Shown here: piece after piece, positions 29,576-38,311 of the stretch | Layout: every line of letters begins with the position of its first letter | How positions within the stretch are numbered: position 1 is the first letter of the stretch | Assembly (NCBI RefSeq): GCF_005484945.1 | Contig: NZ_CP034035.1 | Span: 682,001 to 746,000, forward strand | Direction of reading: 5' to 3' | DNA length: 64,000 nt | Source of the DNA: Brenneria rubrifaciens | GTDB lineage: Bacteria; Pseudomonadota; Gammaproteobacteria; Enterobacterales; Enterobacteriaceae | Notes under the pieces: generated by a model | What the model saw: only the letters and a program-made list of their open reading frames with translations | What the model was told of the DNA's origin: nothing | The model's database searches: none | Position numbers and translations under genes: made by a program

Positions 29576-29764
29576 TCATGCGGTGGTGTTGATGTTGCGC
29601 CCGATAGCGGGGTTGGCTGGCAGCGGCGGCAGCGCCTGAAGAAGACTGGTGGCCACAGCAGCCTGATTGTCGAGCGTTTTTTTTAGCACAAGGGTGCCGA
29701 CCTCATTGTGCGTTTGCATATCACTGAGGCTGGTGGCGAGTGATGCAATCTGTGAAACATCCAT
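29576..29764 (-). CDS. YjfB-family putative motility protein
   Basis: A 62-residue protein starting MDVSQIASLATSLSD, with VLKKTLDNQAAVATSLLQALPPLP in the middle and an NPAIGRNIN tail, matching the small YjfB family (often annotated as putative motility protein). GGGAGAG precedes the start. It has a near-consensus sigma-28 promoter about 115-145 bp upstream, which fits control with the late flagellar genes. The biochemical role is not known to me. Confidence 0.75.
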   Translation of the reverse strand: MDVSQIASLATSLSDMQTHNEVGTLVLKKTLDNQAAVATSLLQALPPLPANPAIGRNINTTA

Positions 29765-29880
29765 TGTACTCTCCCAACGGTGGATGATGTAACGGATTAG
29801 TATCTTGAATAGAAAGATGAACTTCTCTATTTATCAAGCTGCATGTTACCGACAAGGGTTTTTTATCCGCTATGGTTTCA

Positions 29881-29907
29881 GTATCGGCCTCGATTCTCCA
29901 AACTTTA
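29881..29907 (-). promoter_or_regulatory. Sigma-28 (FliA) promoter of the yjfB-like gene
   Basis: On the minus strand TAAAGTTT (29900-29907), 11 bases, GCCGATAC (29881-29888). The FliA consensus is TAAAGTTT-N11-GCCGATAA, so only the last base differs. It points at the yjfB-like gene. Confidence 0.8.
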
Positions 29908-30180
29908 CGTTAATTCACCGTTATTTGATGGTAACGTCCAGGTAAAATTGCCCATCGTCATGCTGCTCAATCTATAGGCCCGTTTTGGCTCCCTTGGTGC
30001 TAACCCCACCTCTCTTCAGTATGAAAGGAGAGAGACGGCGCAGAGCGGAAACGTACGGGAGCTGGCTTTCCCTACATCTATAACGTAGCGAACGGCAACA
30101 ACGAAGTCTGACGAAGTTCGCCAGTGCCTACGTCGGTCAACTGCAGATGCCTGACGGCATGCCTATATTATAGGTGCCTC
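29908..30180. other. Intergenic region, nothing assigned
   Basis: About 270 bp between the sigma-28 promoter and the end of the effector gene. A short inverted repeat near 30149-30162 (ATGCC-TGAC-GGCAT) could be part of an effector-gene terminator, but no T run follows. Confidence 0.3.
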
Positions 30181-33100
30181 CTAATGTTTTTCGAACAGAT
30201 TCTGGGTGGCGTCATGAACTGCGTCGCTGAAGCATACATCGCCCACGACCGAAGCTTTGCTGGCCTCATTCAACTCCTCGACGAGCGTTTGCATTGCCTG
30301 CTTTTCGCCGATCAAACCGTTGCGCAGACGTTGAAAGACCGCGTCGATGTGATGGAGCTGCTGGTTACTTTCATCACTATGCCCGGCGCTGTGTTTCATA
30401 TTTTCCAACAGCCCGTCCCGGCGGGTGTTCAGTTCATCCACGCGTTGAAATATGTTGCCCAGCTCGCGTTCGGTTTCCTCACAGGCTTCCGCCCCTTTGC
30501 TAGCCAGTAGCATCATCGCCTGGCCGAGAGAACGTCGGCGTTGTTCGATCGTATCCAGGGAATTGAGGTGATCCCGTGCCAGGTTACCCCCCTGTTGCTT
30601 TGATAATTCATGCAATTTCTTTTCGGTTTGGCGCACTGATTCAGCCGCTTTGTCCACCATTCCCCGGATTTCCCTAAAGGTCGTCAGGGCTCTCTGCACC
30701 GACCACGGAGCATCTTCATTGTCGACATAGTTGATCTCCGGTACCGTCGGGATTTTGCTCATCACGATATCGGCTTGTGCAGACGCCCGTACATAAGAGT
30801 TCTGGAACGTAGACATCGCGTTCGTCTCATGTGCGCGCAGCGATTGCATGCGCTGGACTTTATCTTTCAACATGAGTGATTGGTTCTGGCTGAGTTCCAA
30901 CTCTCTGGCCTGCTTCAGCGTTTCTATAGGCGGCAATGGCCGGGTGGATGGCGCTGCTTCGGCGCTGCTCGGCTGTCCAAACGCCTGGATGCCGGCGTGC
31001 TCCGCCGTTTCTTTACGCGGCGATGGCGGACCGTATGGCACTTCTCCGGCGCTGGTCCGCTGACCAAGCGCCTGAATGCCGGCCTGCTGTAGCGTGCGTA
31101 GCGGCATTTGCAGAGCCCTGTTCGCGGCCTCCAGCACTTCGACGCCTTGTAAGTCGTCATACAGCCCGTAGCGGAACTGAACCTCTGCTTCAAACATCTG
31201 GTGAGAGGTGGCGCCAGTGGACGTAAGATTCAGCAGCGGCAGTCCCAAACGGGTGGTCACCGGGTTTTCGTCGGTATTGTGAACCGCAATCGCCGCCAGC
31301 CGGTACAGGTCAGGCGTGGTACGGATTTTATCAAGCACAGTGCGCCAATCCAGACTGTTTTGCGGTTCAGGCAATCCAAACGAGCGAGCCGCGGCCTGAT
31401 GTTCTCTGGCCATCAATGCATCGTTGATCGCGAATCTCGCCTGTGGCCGCATCTCAAAGACATAACGCACCTGATTGACTTTGGGAAGGTGCTGGAAATT
31501 TCGCATCACTTGATCGAGGCCGGGCACTTTTCGGCGTAGATCGGCGAGGTCGTTCAGTTTGCGGCCAAGTCCCAGATGACCGATCGCATGGAACACCACG
31601 GTTTCCAGCGATTCACGTCCGAACAAGTTGAACTCCACGCGCGCGCCGGGGATGACTCTGGCGCGATGTTGCGCAGCGCTCTGTTCCTGCTGACGCAACT
31701 GATGCAGCATTTCTACCGAGGACGAACGGTCGATTTCAGAACTGGCCTGCCAAACGCTGGCCCCTGCGGAGCGCATCTCCCTGGCGGCAAGGAAACGCTG
31801 ATGCCTTAATGTCGAGCCCTCCATGGCGCCGCCGGCTTCTATCGCGCGGGCCACCGGACTCTGGATGCGATCGAGCAGCCGTGTGATCGTCGAAATACGG
31901 TCGGTAGGCGTGGAGGGATAATCCAGTGCGCCGAACTCTTCAATATGATGAGGGAACACGTGGGCCAGTTGCTTATGCATCTGATCCCACTCCTGGGTGG
32001 TGATCGGCTTGGCGGCCAGCGTATCGAAGGTCCGTTTGTAGCTGGCTGTCGACAGGAAAGGCCCGCGGTGCGTGTCGTCCACCGCGGCGTCGGTCGGCAA
32101 CTGCACGTCGCTGGAAGCTACGCGAATGCCAGCCAGTTGCAGGTTGCCGCTGTTGGTGGCGCTGTTGATCAGCCGTGCGGGTCTATCGCCGAGCGACGAA
32201 GACAAGGCGCCCCCTATGTTCAGACCGGAATTAAACTCGAGGTTAAAGTCGGTGCGCCCCTGGAATTCCAGACCAATGGCTTCTTGCCAGGCATGATCCA
32301 GATGCAACTCCATTTGCCCCCAGTGGGCGCCAGCCTGAAACGTCCCGTTCGCGCTTGCTAAACCCGATGCGTTGTTGCGCCGATTGCTGGCGCTGGGCGC
32401 TTCAGCATTGGCGGAATTGGCCGATGGCTGCTGCGAGCCATAGCGCTGACCGATGTTGAACGGCGAGACGTTTACACTCAACCCCATCGACGCGTTCAGG
32501 TTAGTTTCGAACAGATCCAGCCCAATGGAACCGCCGTTCACGCCGGCACGAAGAAGCTGAGTGGTGTCTGGGGCGTGAACATCAAATAACAGGCGCACGA
32601 AATCGGGGATGGTGGATGGCGAAATGATCACCGCCGCGCCCTGGCCGTGTTGGTAGGCGCCAGATAGCGAGGCATTGCCTGACCCCCCCCAGCTCGCTAT
32701 CATGGAACGGCCTGGGCGTTCGTTGTAGCTATGCGTGCCGGTGCCGGAACCCGGTTTGAAGTCGATTCCCACCCCGGTGGATGTAGTCGAACTCGCTTTT
32801 GCATGGCGGACAAAAAATGCCACCAGCCCCGCGTCGGCGTCCTTGCCGTCGCCGATTCGTTCCACGCCGAGCACGTGTAGCGCCTCGCCGGTAATGCCGA
32901 CGCTTATTGCGTTGAGGTGCGTCCACGCGGATGAACCGAGTGAGCCGCGCAGTTCGAGCCCGCGGGTCTGCGTAGAGAAAAAGGTGCTGCGGTTGAAGAG
33001 GTCGAACAGCAATTCAGACATGCGTGAGGCCATCTGGTCTGGCACCGCGTCCTGCGGCAATTCCATGTTCTTGAGTAACTGTGTCCGGCGCGCGGAGCCG

Positions 33101-36100
33101 GGTAACGTTATCTGTTCGCGGAAGGTCGACACGACATCGTCGAAGGCCTTTAATTGGGTCCAGGAGGACAACCCTAACTTACTCAACGCCGAGAGTCTCG
33201 ATCCTTGCTGGGACTGATCAACTTGATCCAACGTCTCGCTGCCCGTGGTGCGCAACAACGCATCGTACTCGACCAATCCGGCGACCAACCCCGCCGTCCG
33301 CAGGCCATGCGGCGCGCCCGCGTTGGCATTGCCGGCATGTCCGTCATCGGCGGGCAGACGTATGCCCGCACGCTTCATTTTTTCGCTGACCTCGGACAAA
33401 ACACTCAGCAATTCGGCTTCGCGGGCGCCAAGACGCTCAGGATGGAGGGTTGCGGCACTGCTCAAGGCTTGCAGACTGCGACTCATTTCGGGCAGTACGT
33501 CTTCCGTTTTGGACAGGCCGATGTTTGTGAGCGTTTTTTCCATGTTCGAACGCTGACGTCGCCACTGCTCAGCCAGATGGAAAGTGGGCGTAGAGGTGGT
33601 AGAGGTGGGTTCATCCAGCTTATCGCCAAACCCCAGATCCCCCATAATTGCGCCTTCATGGAAGCCAATCTTACGCAGGTCGCGTAGCATCGCTTCCAAC
33701 TTCGTCTCACGCAGCGTCAGTAAGCGGTCTCCTTGTTCCCGTGACAACTCGAACCTTTCGTAATCGCCAGGCCCGACCGTTGAGGCGATACGGACTTCGG
33801 CCAGCGTCGGCAGCGCCTGAAAAAGTGCCTTGGCCATGCCGTATGTCTGCTTGGCCTCATCATGGAAATTGGAAAGACGCTTTTCCTGCGCTGTTGGCGG
33901 CAGCGGGACGCCAAGCTTTCTTGCCACCGTCGATAGGGTTTCCACGGCGACTTTGCCTAAAATCTCCCGTGCCAGCGCGCCTGCCTGAGCACGCGTCGTG
34001 GTGGCGACGGCCCGTATGTTTGAGGTCGGCGTTAAAGGATCATTCGCTGTCGTACCCAGCAATGTTGTGGACACCAGGGCGTCATGATGTGGCGTACTGA
34101 TACGACTGGCCTGTTGCCGGTTGATTTGAGCATCGGTCCCGAAGAGAAAGTCTGCCGATGCCGGTTCGCCGTTCGTCGGCTCAGGCGCCACGCGTGCCGG
34201 TAAACGGTGACCATCGGATGCGGTCATTGACGGCAGCAACGTATGCCAGTCGTTTCCCAGCCGTAACTGAATCTGACCGGTTCGGGTGGCGTGCAAATCC
34301 GTGGGCTGAGCGCCGCTGGGCAATACGATGGGCACCGGTTCCCAGGTCTCCTCTTTGTTCAGGCGCTTTAATTGAGGTGGTTGGTTATTGGGCTGATGCA
34401 GTACATGCAGCCGGTCATCCAGCCCGATCGCTATCGCCAGCGGACGCGCCAATTGAGGCAGTTTGATCGGTTCTCCGTTCGCGCCTGTCTTAATCAATTG
34501 TCCCGTTTCAGTCAATGCGACGCTTTGGCGATTACTGTGCACAGCCAGCGTCTTGACAGGCTCATCGAAGTGCGCGATCGGCTGGGTGCGTACCTCAACC
34601 GTATCCGGCACGATCGCGAGCGGTCCCCCCGGCGGGTGACGCGGCGCGTCAGCGTCCGCTGGCAACCATGAGGTGCGGCCTTCCAGTTTCAGTTCGACCA
34701 ATTGGTGTGAATCGCCCAGGAAGGCGAAAACCGGACGCCGGTCGATGAAACCTGATGGATTGGAATGAAGTTCGGTAACGCCGGTCAACGGCTCGCCCCC
34801 CGGAAGCTTTAATCGTTCCCAGGGCTGAGTGGGGTCGGCTTGATAATGCAAAACGCCATTGATGTGTCCGACTTGCGCGTGTCCGTCAAGCGGAATGCGC
34901 GATTGCACCGCCATCTCCAAAGGGGTATGCAGACCTTCCGTATGAATCAGCAACAGAGGGCGATCCAGCAGGTACGCGGGCTGGAATCTTCCTGTCTCTT
35001 CCGCTCGCTGTAAGCTCATGCGTCGCCCGCCGCGATCCTCCAGCATCAGATGGACGGTGTTGTCCCCGGCCAGCCCCATCGCGGTCACGGCCCAGCCGTC
35101 TCTTTGCCCCAGGTCGGCGGGCAGCGTCAGTCGCTGCGCTTCAACCGGTCCGTCACCGCGTAGGTTGGCTTGATAAACGCGTCCTCTATTGTCCAGAATC
35201 AGCGCCGCATCGGTGTGCGGCAGCGGGAGCAGATCAACAGGCCGGGCAGGACTTTGTTCGAAGCCCTGGCCGTTGGCCGTCGGTCTCCACAGTTCGACAG
35301 GACGTGCGGCGCCGTCGGCAATAATTGCTCCATCATGCAGTACCTGCGCCTTACCGTCTGCATCGACGCGGAGTGTCGCGCCTTTCGGGAGCGGACCGGT
35401 TTCCAACGGCACGCCGCTCGTGCCGTTGGCTCGCCAAAGTTGCTCGCCATTATGAAGGTAGACGCCACCATCGGCCTGTCGCCCGATCATGCGCACGAAC
35501 GCATGGGGATCCGCACTCGGCAACGCCATCGGCGTCCACTGATTTTCCATACCCGCCTTATGCACAACGCCGCTGCGTTCCAGATATGCCTGACCATCGG
35601 AAGCTTGCCAGATGCCGGTCAACAGCCCGATCGGCGGCTCGCCAAGCCGGGCGGCTATATGGTCGGCGGTCAGGTTTGTTCCAGCGCCTTGCTCAACGGC
35701 CGGATGGATGGTTAATGCCGCCAATAGCATGCCGGGTACAGAGGTAAAAAAGGCTTCGTTGCGCGGTGCATGCGGCTCGGCCGCCACCGCAGCGTAGCGG
35801 ACGAGTTTACCCCCATGATCGAGACTGGATTCGCTCTGAACCGGCGGACGTCTCGACAGACATGCATTGATGGCGGCAGCCGCATCAGTATTGTTGCGGA
35901 TACGTATATGCCTTCCGTCACGTGATGGGCGGGTATGTAATTCCATCGCCTGGACGTTTGCGCTCAATGCGCCTCTGCCGCGGGTGCGAGCATTTTCCCC
36001 GGCGCGAAATGAAAGAGGGCGTAATTCCAATCCCCGGTCATAGTCCGCGCCAGCCCCAGCGGGCGAGGGTGAAAAAAATTGTGCGGGAGACGGATATTGC

Positions 36101-36183
36101 GAAGACGTAGACGCTGGCTCGTTTGAATCCAAATGTTGGGGGACGGGCACCGGAGCAATCTCAGTTGAAGAGATTTTGGGCAT
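30181..36183 (-). CDS. AvrE/DspE/HopR1-superfamily type III secretion effector
   Basis: A 2000-residue protein. The start at 36183 (MPKISSTEIAPVPVPQ) has GAGG six bases upstream and gives a Ser/Pro-rich N-terminus typical of type III export. Residues about 180-700 contain repeated propeller-like units (LLTGIWQ, RQADGGVYLHNGEQLWRANG, DNRGRVYQANLRGDG), as in DspE (LLTGIWQ, RQADGKLYAL). The middle includes glycine/serine-rich stretches (GSGTGTHSYNERPGRSM), and the last 250 residues are helical/coiled. At 2000 residues it is longer than DspE/AvrE (about 1800) and nearer HopR1 (about 1950). AvrE-family proteins act in host membranes, suppress immunity and promote water-soaking. No dspF-type chaperone gene adjoins it. 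An hrp box lies upstream. Confidence 0.82.
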   Translation of the reverse strand: MPKISSTEIAPVPVPQHLDSNEPASTSSQYPSPAQFFSPSPAGAGADYDRGLELRPLSFRAGENARTRGRGALSANVQAMELHTRPSRDGRHIRIRNNTDAAAAINACLSRRPPVQSESSLDHGGKLVRYAAVAAEPHAPRNEAFFTSVPGMLLAALTIHPAVEQGAGTNLTADHIAARLGEPPIGLLTGIWQASDGQAYLERSGVVHKAGMENQWTPMALPSADPHAFVRMIGRQADGGVYLHNGEQLWRANGTSGVPLETGPLPKGATLRVDADGKAQVLHDGAIIADGAARPVELWRPTANGQGFEQSPARPVDLLPLPHTDAALILDNRGRVYQANLRGDGPVEAQRLTLPADLGQRDGWAVTAMGLAGDNTVHLMLEDRGGRRMSLQRAEETGRFQPAYLLDRPLLLIHTEGLHTPLEMAVQSRIPLDGHAQVGHINGVLHYQADPTQPWERLKLPGGEPLTGVTELHSNPSGFIDRRPVFAFLGDSHQLVELKLEGRTSWLPADADAPRHPPGGPLAIVPDTVEVRTQPIAHFDEPVKTLAVHSNRQSVALTETGQLIKTGANGEPIKLPQLARPLAIAIGLDDRLHVLHQPNNQPPQLKRLNKEETWEPVPIVLPSGAQPTDLHATRTGQIQLRLGNDWHTLLPSMTASDGHRLPARVAPEPTNGEPASADFLFGTDAQINRQQASRISTPHHDALVSTTLLGTTANDPLTPTSNIRAVATTTRAQAGALAREILGKVAVETLSTVARKLGVPLPPTAQEKRLSNFHDEAKQTYGMAKALFQALPTLAEVRIASTVGPGDYERFELSREQGDRLLTLRETKLEAMLRDLRKIGFHEGAIMGDLGFGDKLDEPTSTTSTPTFHLAEQWRRQRSNMEKTLTNIGLSKTEDVLPEMSRSLQALSSAATLHPERLGAREAELLSVLSEVSEKMKRAGIRLPADDGHAGNANAGAPHGLRTAGLVAGLVEYDALLRTTGSETLDQVDQSQQGSRLSALSKLGLSSWTQLKAFDDVVSTFREQITLPGSARRTQLLKNMELPQDAVPDQMASRMSELLFDLFNRSTFFSTQTRGLELRGSLGSSAWTHLNAISVGITGEALHVLGVERIGDGKDADAGLVAFFVRHAKASSTTSTGVGIDFKPGSGTGTHSYNERPGRSMIASWGGSGNASLSGAYQHGQGAAVIISPSTIPDFVRLLFDVHAPDTTQLLRAGVNGGSIGLDLFETNLNASMGLSVNVSPFNIGQRYGSQQPSANSANAEAPSASNRRNNASGLASANGTFQAGAHWGQMELHLDHAWQEAIGLEFQGRTDFNLEFNSGLNIGGALSSSLGDRPARLINSATNSGNLQLAGIRVASSDVQLPTDAAVDDTHRGPFLSTASYKRTFDTLAAKPITTQEWDQMHKQLAHVFPHHIEEFGALDYPSTPTDRISTITRLLDRIQSPVARAIEAGGAMEGSTLRHQRFLAAREMRSAGASVWQASSEIDRSSSVEMLHQLRQQEQSAAQHRARVIPGARVEFNLFGRESLETVVFHAIGHLGLGRKLNDLADLRRKVPGLDQVMRNFQHLPKVNQVRYVFEMRPQARFAINDALMAREHQAAARSFGLPEPQNSLDWRTVLDKIRTTPDLYRLAAIAVHNTDENPVTTRLGLPLLNLTSTGATSHQMFEAEVQFRYGLYDDLQGVEVLEAANRALQMPLRTLQQAGIQALGQRTSAGEVPYGPPSPRKETAEHAGIQAFGQPSSAEAAPSTRPLPPIETLKQARELELSQNQSLMLKDKVQRMQSLRAHETNAMSTFQNSYVRASAQADIVMSKIPTVPEINYVDNEDAPWSVQRALTTFREIRGMVDKAAESVRQTEKKLHELSKQQGGNLARDHLNSLDTIEQRRRSLGQAMMLLASKGAEACEETERELGNIFQRVDELNTRRDGLLENMKHSAGHSDESNQQLHHIDAVFQRLRNGLIGEKQAMQTLVEELNEASKASVVGDVCFSDAVHDATQNLFEKH

Positions 36184-36322
36184 TGAACACCTCATATTTG
36201 AGTAGGGAAAGACTTTAAGCGTCAGCCGCTGGGTATGCGGAAAAATTACATGTCAGATTTGATGGAACAACCGTAACGAGCAGCTTTACTTCGTTTTGCA
36301 ACATAAATCGTTGTTAGTAGTA

Positions 36323-36350
36323 ATAGTGGTTAATTGGCAGGATTAGTTCC
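36323..36350 (-). promoter_or_regulatory. hrp box (HrpL-dependent promoter) of the AvrE-type effector gene
   Basis: On the minus strand GGAACT (36345-36350), 15 bases, CCACTAT (36323-36329). The consensus is GGAACC-N15/16-CCACNNA, so two positions differ. It lies about 140 bp upstream of the effector start and points at it. Confidence 0.65.
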
Positions 36351-36819
36351 CAGGCTAAGAAATATTATAATGAGCTAACTGATATTTTTAGGTGAATAAA
36401 CCAAGACGTGAGGCAATAAATAGTCACATTATCAGTCTAATACTCAAAATAAAGAAAAAATCTGAACTATGTCAGCTTTTTGGAACTCAGATTGCCAATT
36501 CCCTGACTCAGCGTGGTTTGGCATTATTTCGCTGTTCGCGTGTTTGCGCCAGCCCTAGAGAGACAGCGGCCTAAACGCCAGTTTCTTTTCTTTGACGTTG
36601 TAGCGATATATGCTTTAGGGCATTTTGATAAAGGCTAAGATCTGTAGGTTAGACGTAATAGTGGGTGTGAACGCTGTTAATTTATTGCGTCAGTTTTAAA
36701 AAATTATGTGTTTGTGAGATGAATAGGTTTCTAGTTCCATCCCAGATGATTTTTTTATCATTGGGTTTATATTTTTTGGCTATCTGTGAATGTTTTTTTA
36801 TAATTTAAACCGTAAATGA

Positions 36820-36838
36820 GGCTTCGTTGAATAAATCA
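36820..36838. repeat. Solo IS5/IS903-type terminal inverted repeat
   Basis: GGCTTCGTTGAATAAATCA closely matches the IS903-group end GGCTTTGTTGAATAAATC. No transposase or opposite end was found nearby, so this would be a remnant. The rest of the 960-bp gap between the two effector genes shows no gene. Confidence 0.4.
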
Positions 36839-37078
36839 GTTTTATGCAACCGCCATTCCTCACTGCCCCTGTTCGATACACGGAACAAGCGTCATTGCTA
36901 CAAAAGCATGGATAAATTTTAAACATCTTTATCGGGAAAATTTCTCACAGATTTCAACCAATTTTTCGGATTTTCAACCTAACGGTATGACCGCGTTGAA
37001 TGTCGATATTTTCGCTTCCCTAAATTCGACGATGAGCGTTCAGTGGCGGGTTATTTGCACAGGTGTCGGCGGGTAGAT

Positions 37079-37106
37079 GGAACTGAATTGCGTTTTTCGA
37101 TACATA
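37079..37106 (+). promoter_or_regulatory. Degenerate hrp-box-like promoter of the HopH1/NleD-like gene
   Basis: GGAACT (37079-37084), 15 bases, ATACATA (37100-37106), about 40 bp before the start codon. It matches the GGAACC part well and the ACNNA core of the second half, but lacks its CC. Position and orientation are right. Confidence 0.45.
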
Positions 37107-37147
37107 ATTGCTTATTTGTCATGTGGACATTATGAAGGATCTTTCAA

Positions 37148-37804
37148 ATGATAATCTCAACCCATTATTCCGGTATCTATGTTTCCACTCTGAGCGATGA
37201 ACCAAGCAGCGCCAGTGCTTATAAAGAACGAGCAGAAGAAGCGCTTGATAGAATTAATTCCGGCCCTTCAGGTGGAAAACTGCTGGCAAAAATTTCCAAA
37301 CTTAGTAGCAGTAATGACAGAAAGGTGACATTGAGGGAAATTGAGATTAATGCAAAGGCTTATACTAACCCCGTGCTCACCCGTAGCCAGATTGAGGAGT
37401 ACGACCCTTCCTCCTTTACGGAAAATACCAATATCGCTGGCGAGTTATCGCGAAAAGGCAGGTTATTCAAAGGAACAGGTGTCAGCGCTATTGTTGGCTG
37501 GTCGCCGGATAACGCCAGTATTCGGTTAAATCAGAATGGTTCTCCCACCGGTGTGGGAACTGACAGTGATGATAATATCACCGTTTTGGCTCATGAATTG
37601 GTTCATGCCAGGCATATGCTAAATGGCAGTTCTTTCGGAGCGGAAGGAGACCGTTATGATCCGAGTAGTCGTGCAGGGAAAGAAGAATTGAGAGCCGTGG
37701 GGATTGGGGATTACCGTTATTCGAAAACGGGAAAGCCATCTGAAAACTCTATCCGTGCCGAACAGGGATTACCGTTAAGAATGAAATATAAGGCTCATGA
37801 ATGA
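37148..37804 (+). CDS. HopH1/NleD-like zinc metalloprotease type III effector
   Basis: A 218-residue protein with a zinc-protease HEXXH motif (LAHELVHARHMLNG, about residues 147-160) and the downstream EELRAVGIGDY segment, the pattern of the NleD/HopH1 (M91) effectors; HopH1 of Pseudomonas syringae has the same length. NleD cleaves host JNK and p38 MAP kinases; the target here is inferred only. The polar N-terminus without a signal peptide fits type III export. GAAGGATC lies upstream. The gene ends exactly where the left copy of the island direct repeat begins. Confidence 0.8.
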   Translation: MIISTHYSGIYVSTLSDEPSSASAYKERAEEALDRINSGPSGGKLLAKISKLSSSNDRKVTLREIEINAKAYTNPVLTRSQIEEYDPSSFTENTNIAGELSRKGRLFKGTGVSAIVGWSPDNASIRLNQNGSPTGVGTDSDDNITVLAHELVHARHMLNGSSFGAEGDRYDPSSRAGKEELRAVGIGDYRYSKTGKPSENSIRAEQGLPLRMKYKAHE

Positions 37805-37958
37805 ACTGAATGACCCGTAATCTGACGCCATTTTCCTGATACGAAGAAATAAATCGAAACGTATCGGGAAAGGTTTTTACGCCAACTTATTAAATGACAT
37901 AAACAAAGAGATTTACAAGGCGGCGAAAAAAAGGAAAGGTGGTGCCGGACTCGGGATC
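37803..37958. repeat. Left boundary repeat of the tRNA-Phe island (att-like)
   Basis: About 156 bp aligned with 62010-62168 (roughly 80% identical by eye, e.g. TTTTTACGCCAACTTATT shared exactly). The right end of this copy is TGGTGCC-GGACTCGGGATC, the 3' end of tRNA-Phe with one base deleted and one changed. Confidence 0.85.
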
Positions 37959-38172
37959 ATTCAGCTTTCTATTAAGTTGGAAAATGACGATGCAGATGAT
38001 TGTTGCGGTGGCTGAATTCAAGCAGTCCAGGTTTTCGTTCGCCCCCGGTGGGTCGCAGTTCGATCGGTATTGACAGCTACTTGAGCGCACGCCTTCTGAC
38101 ATCGTGAATTCTTGCGATGCTTCTCGATCCCGGCGGGTCGCAAACGTGGTTTTTTCTGATTCGCGGGGTAGG

Positions 38173-38216
38173 GAAGGGCAAAGGCCGGATGCCAGTAGCT
38201 TACGCGCAGCGTCGCA
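38173..38216 (-). pseudogene. Relic of a tyrosine integrase
   Basis: A 44-bp stretch encodes DAARKLLASGL, matching DAARKLLASGI of the island integrase (61746-61790), and the surrounding bases also align. No other integrase parts remain in frame. The remainder of 37959-38311 shows no gene. Confidence 0.5.
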
Positions 38217-38311
38217 ATTCAAGTTGGCGCGCATCATTCGACAGACCTCGGCGCTATTGTGCTACAACCATACGGGAAGATCGCGCCGGCCCCTTCTTAA
38301 CCCCTTCTTTA

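Noticed and set aside
36392..36574. 60-codon frame between the two effector genes, considered as an effector chaperone
   Set aside because: Basic rather than acidic, no ribosome site, no resemblance to DspF/CesT-type chaperones.
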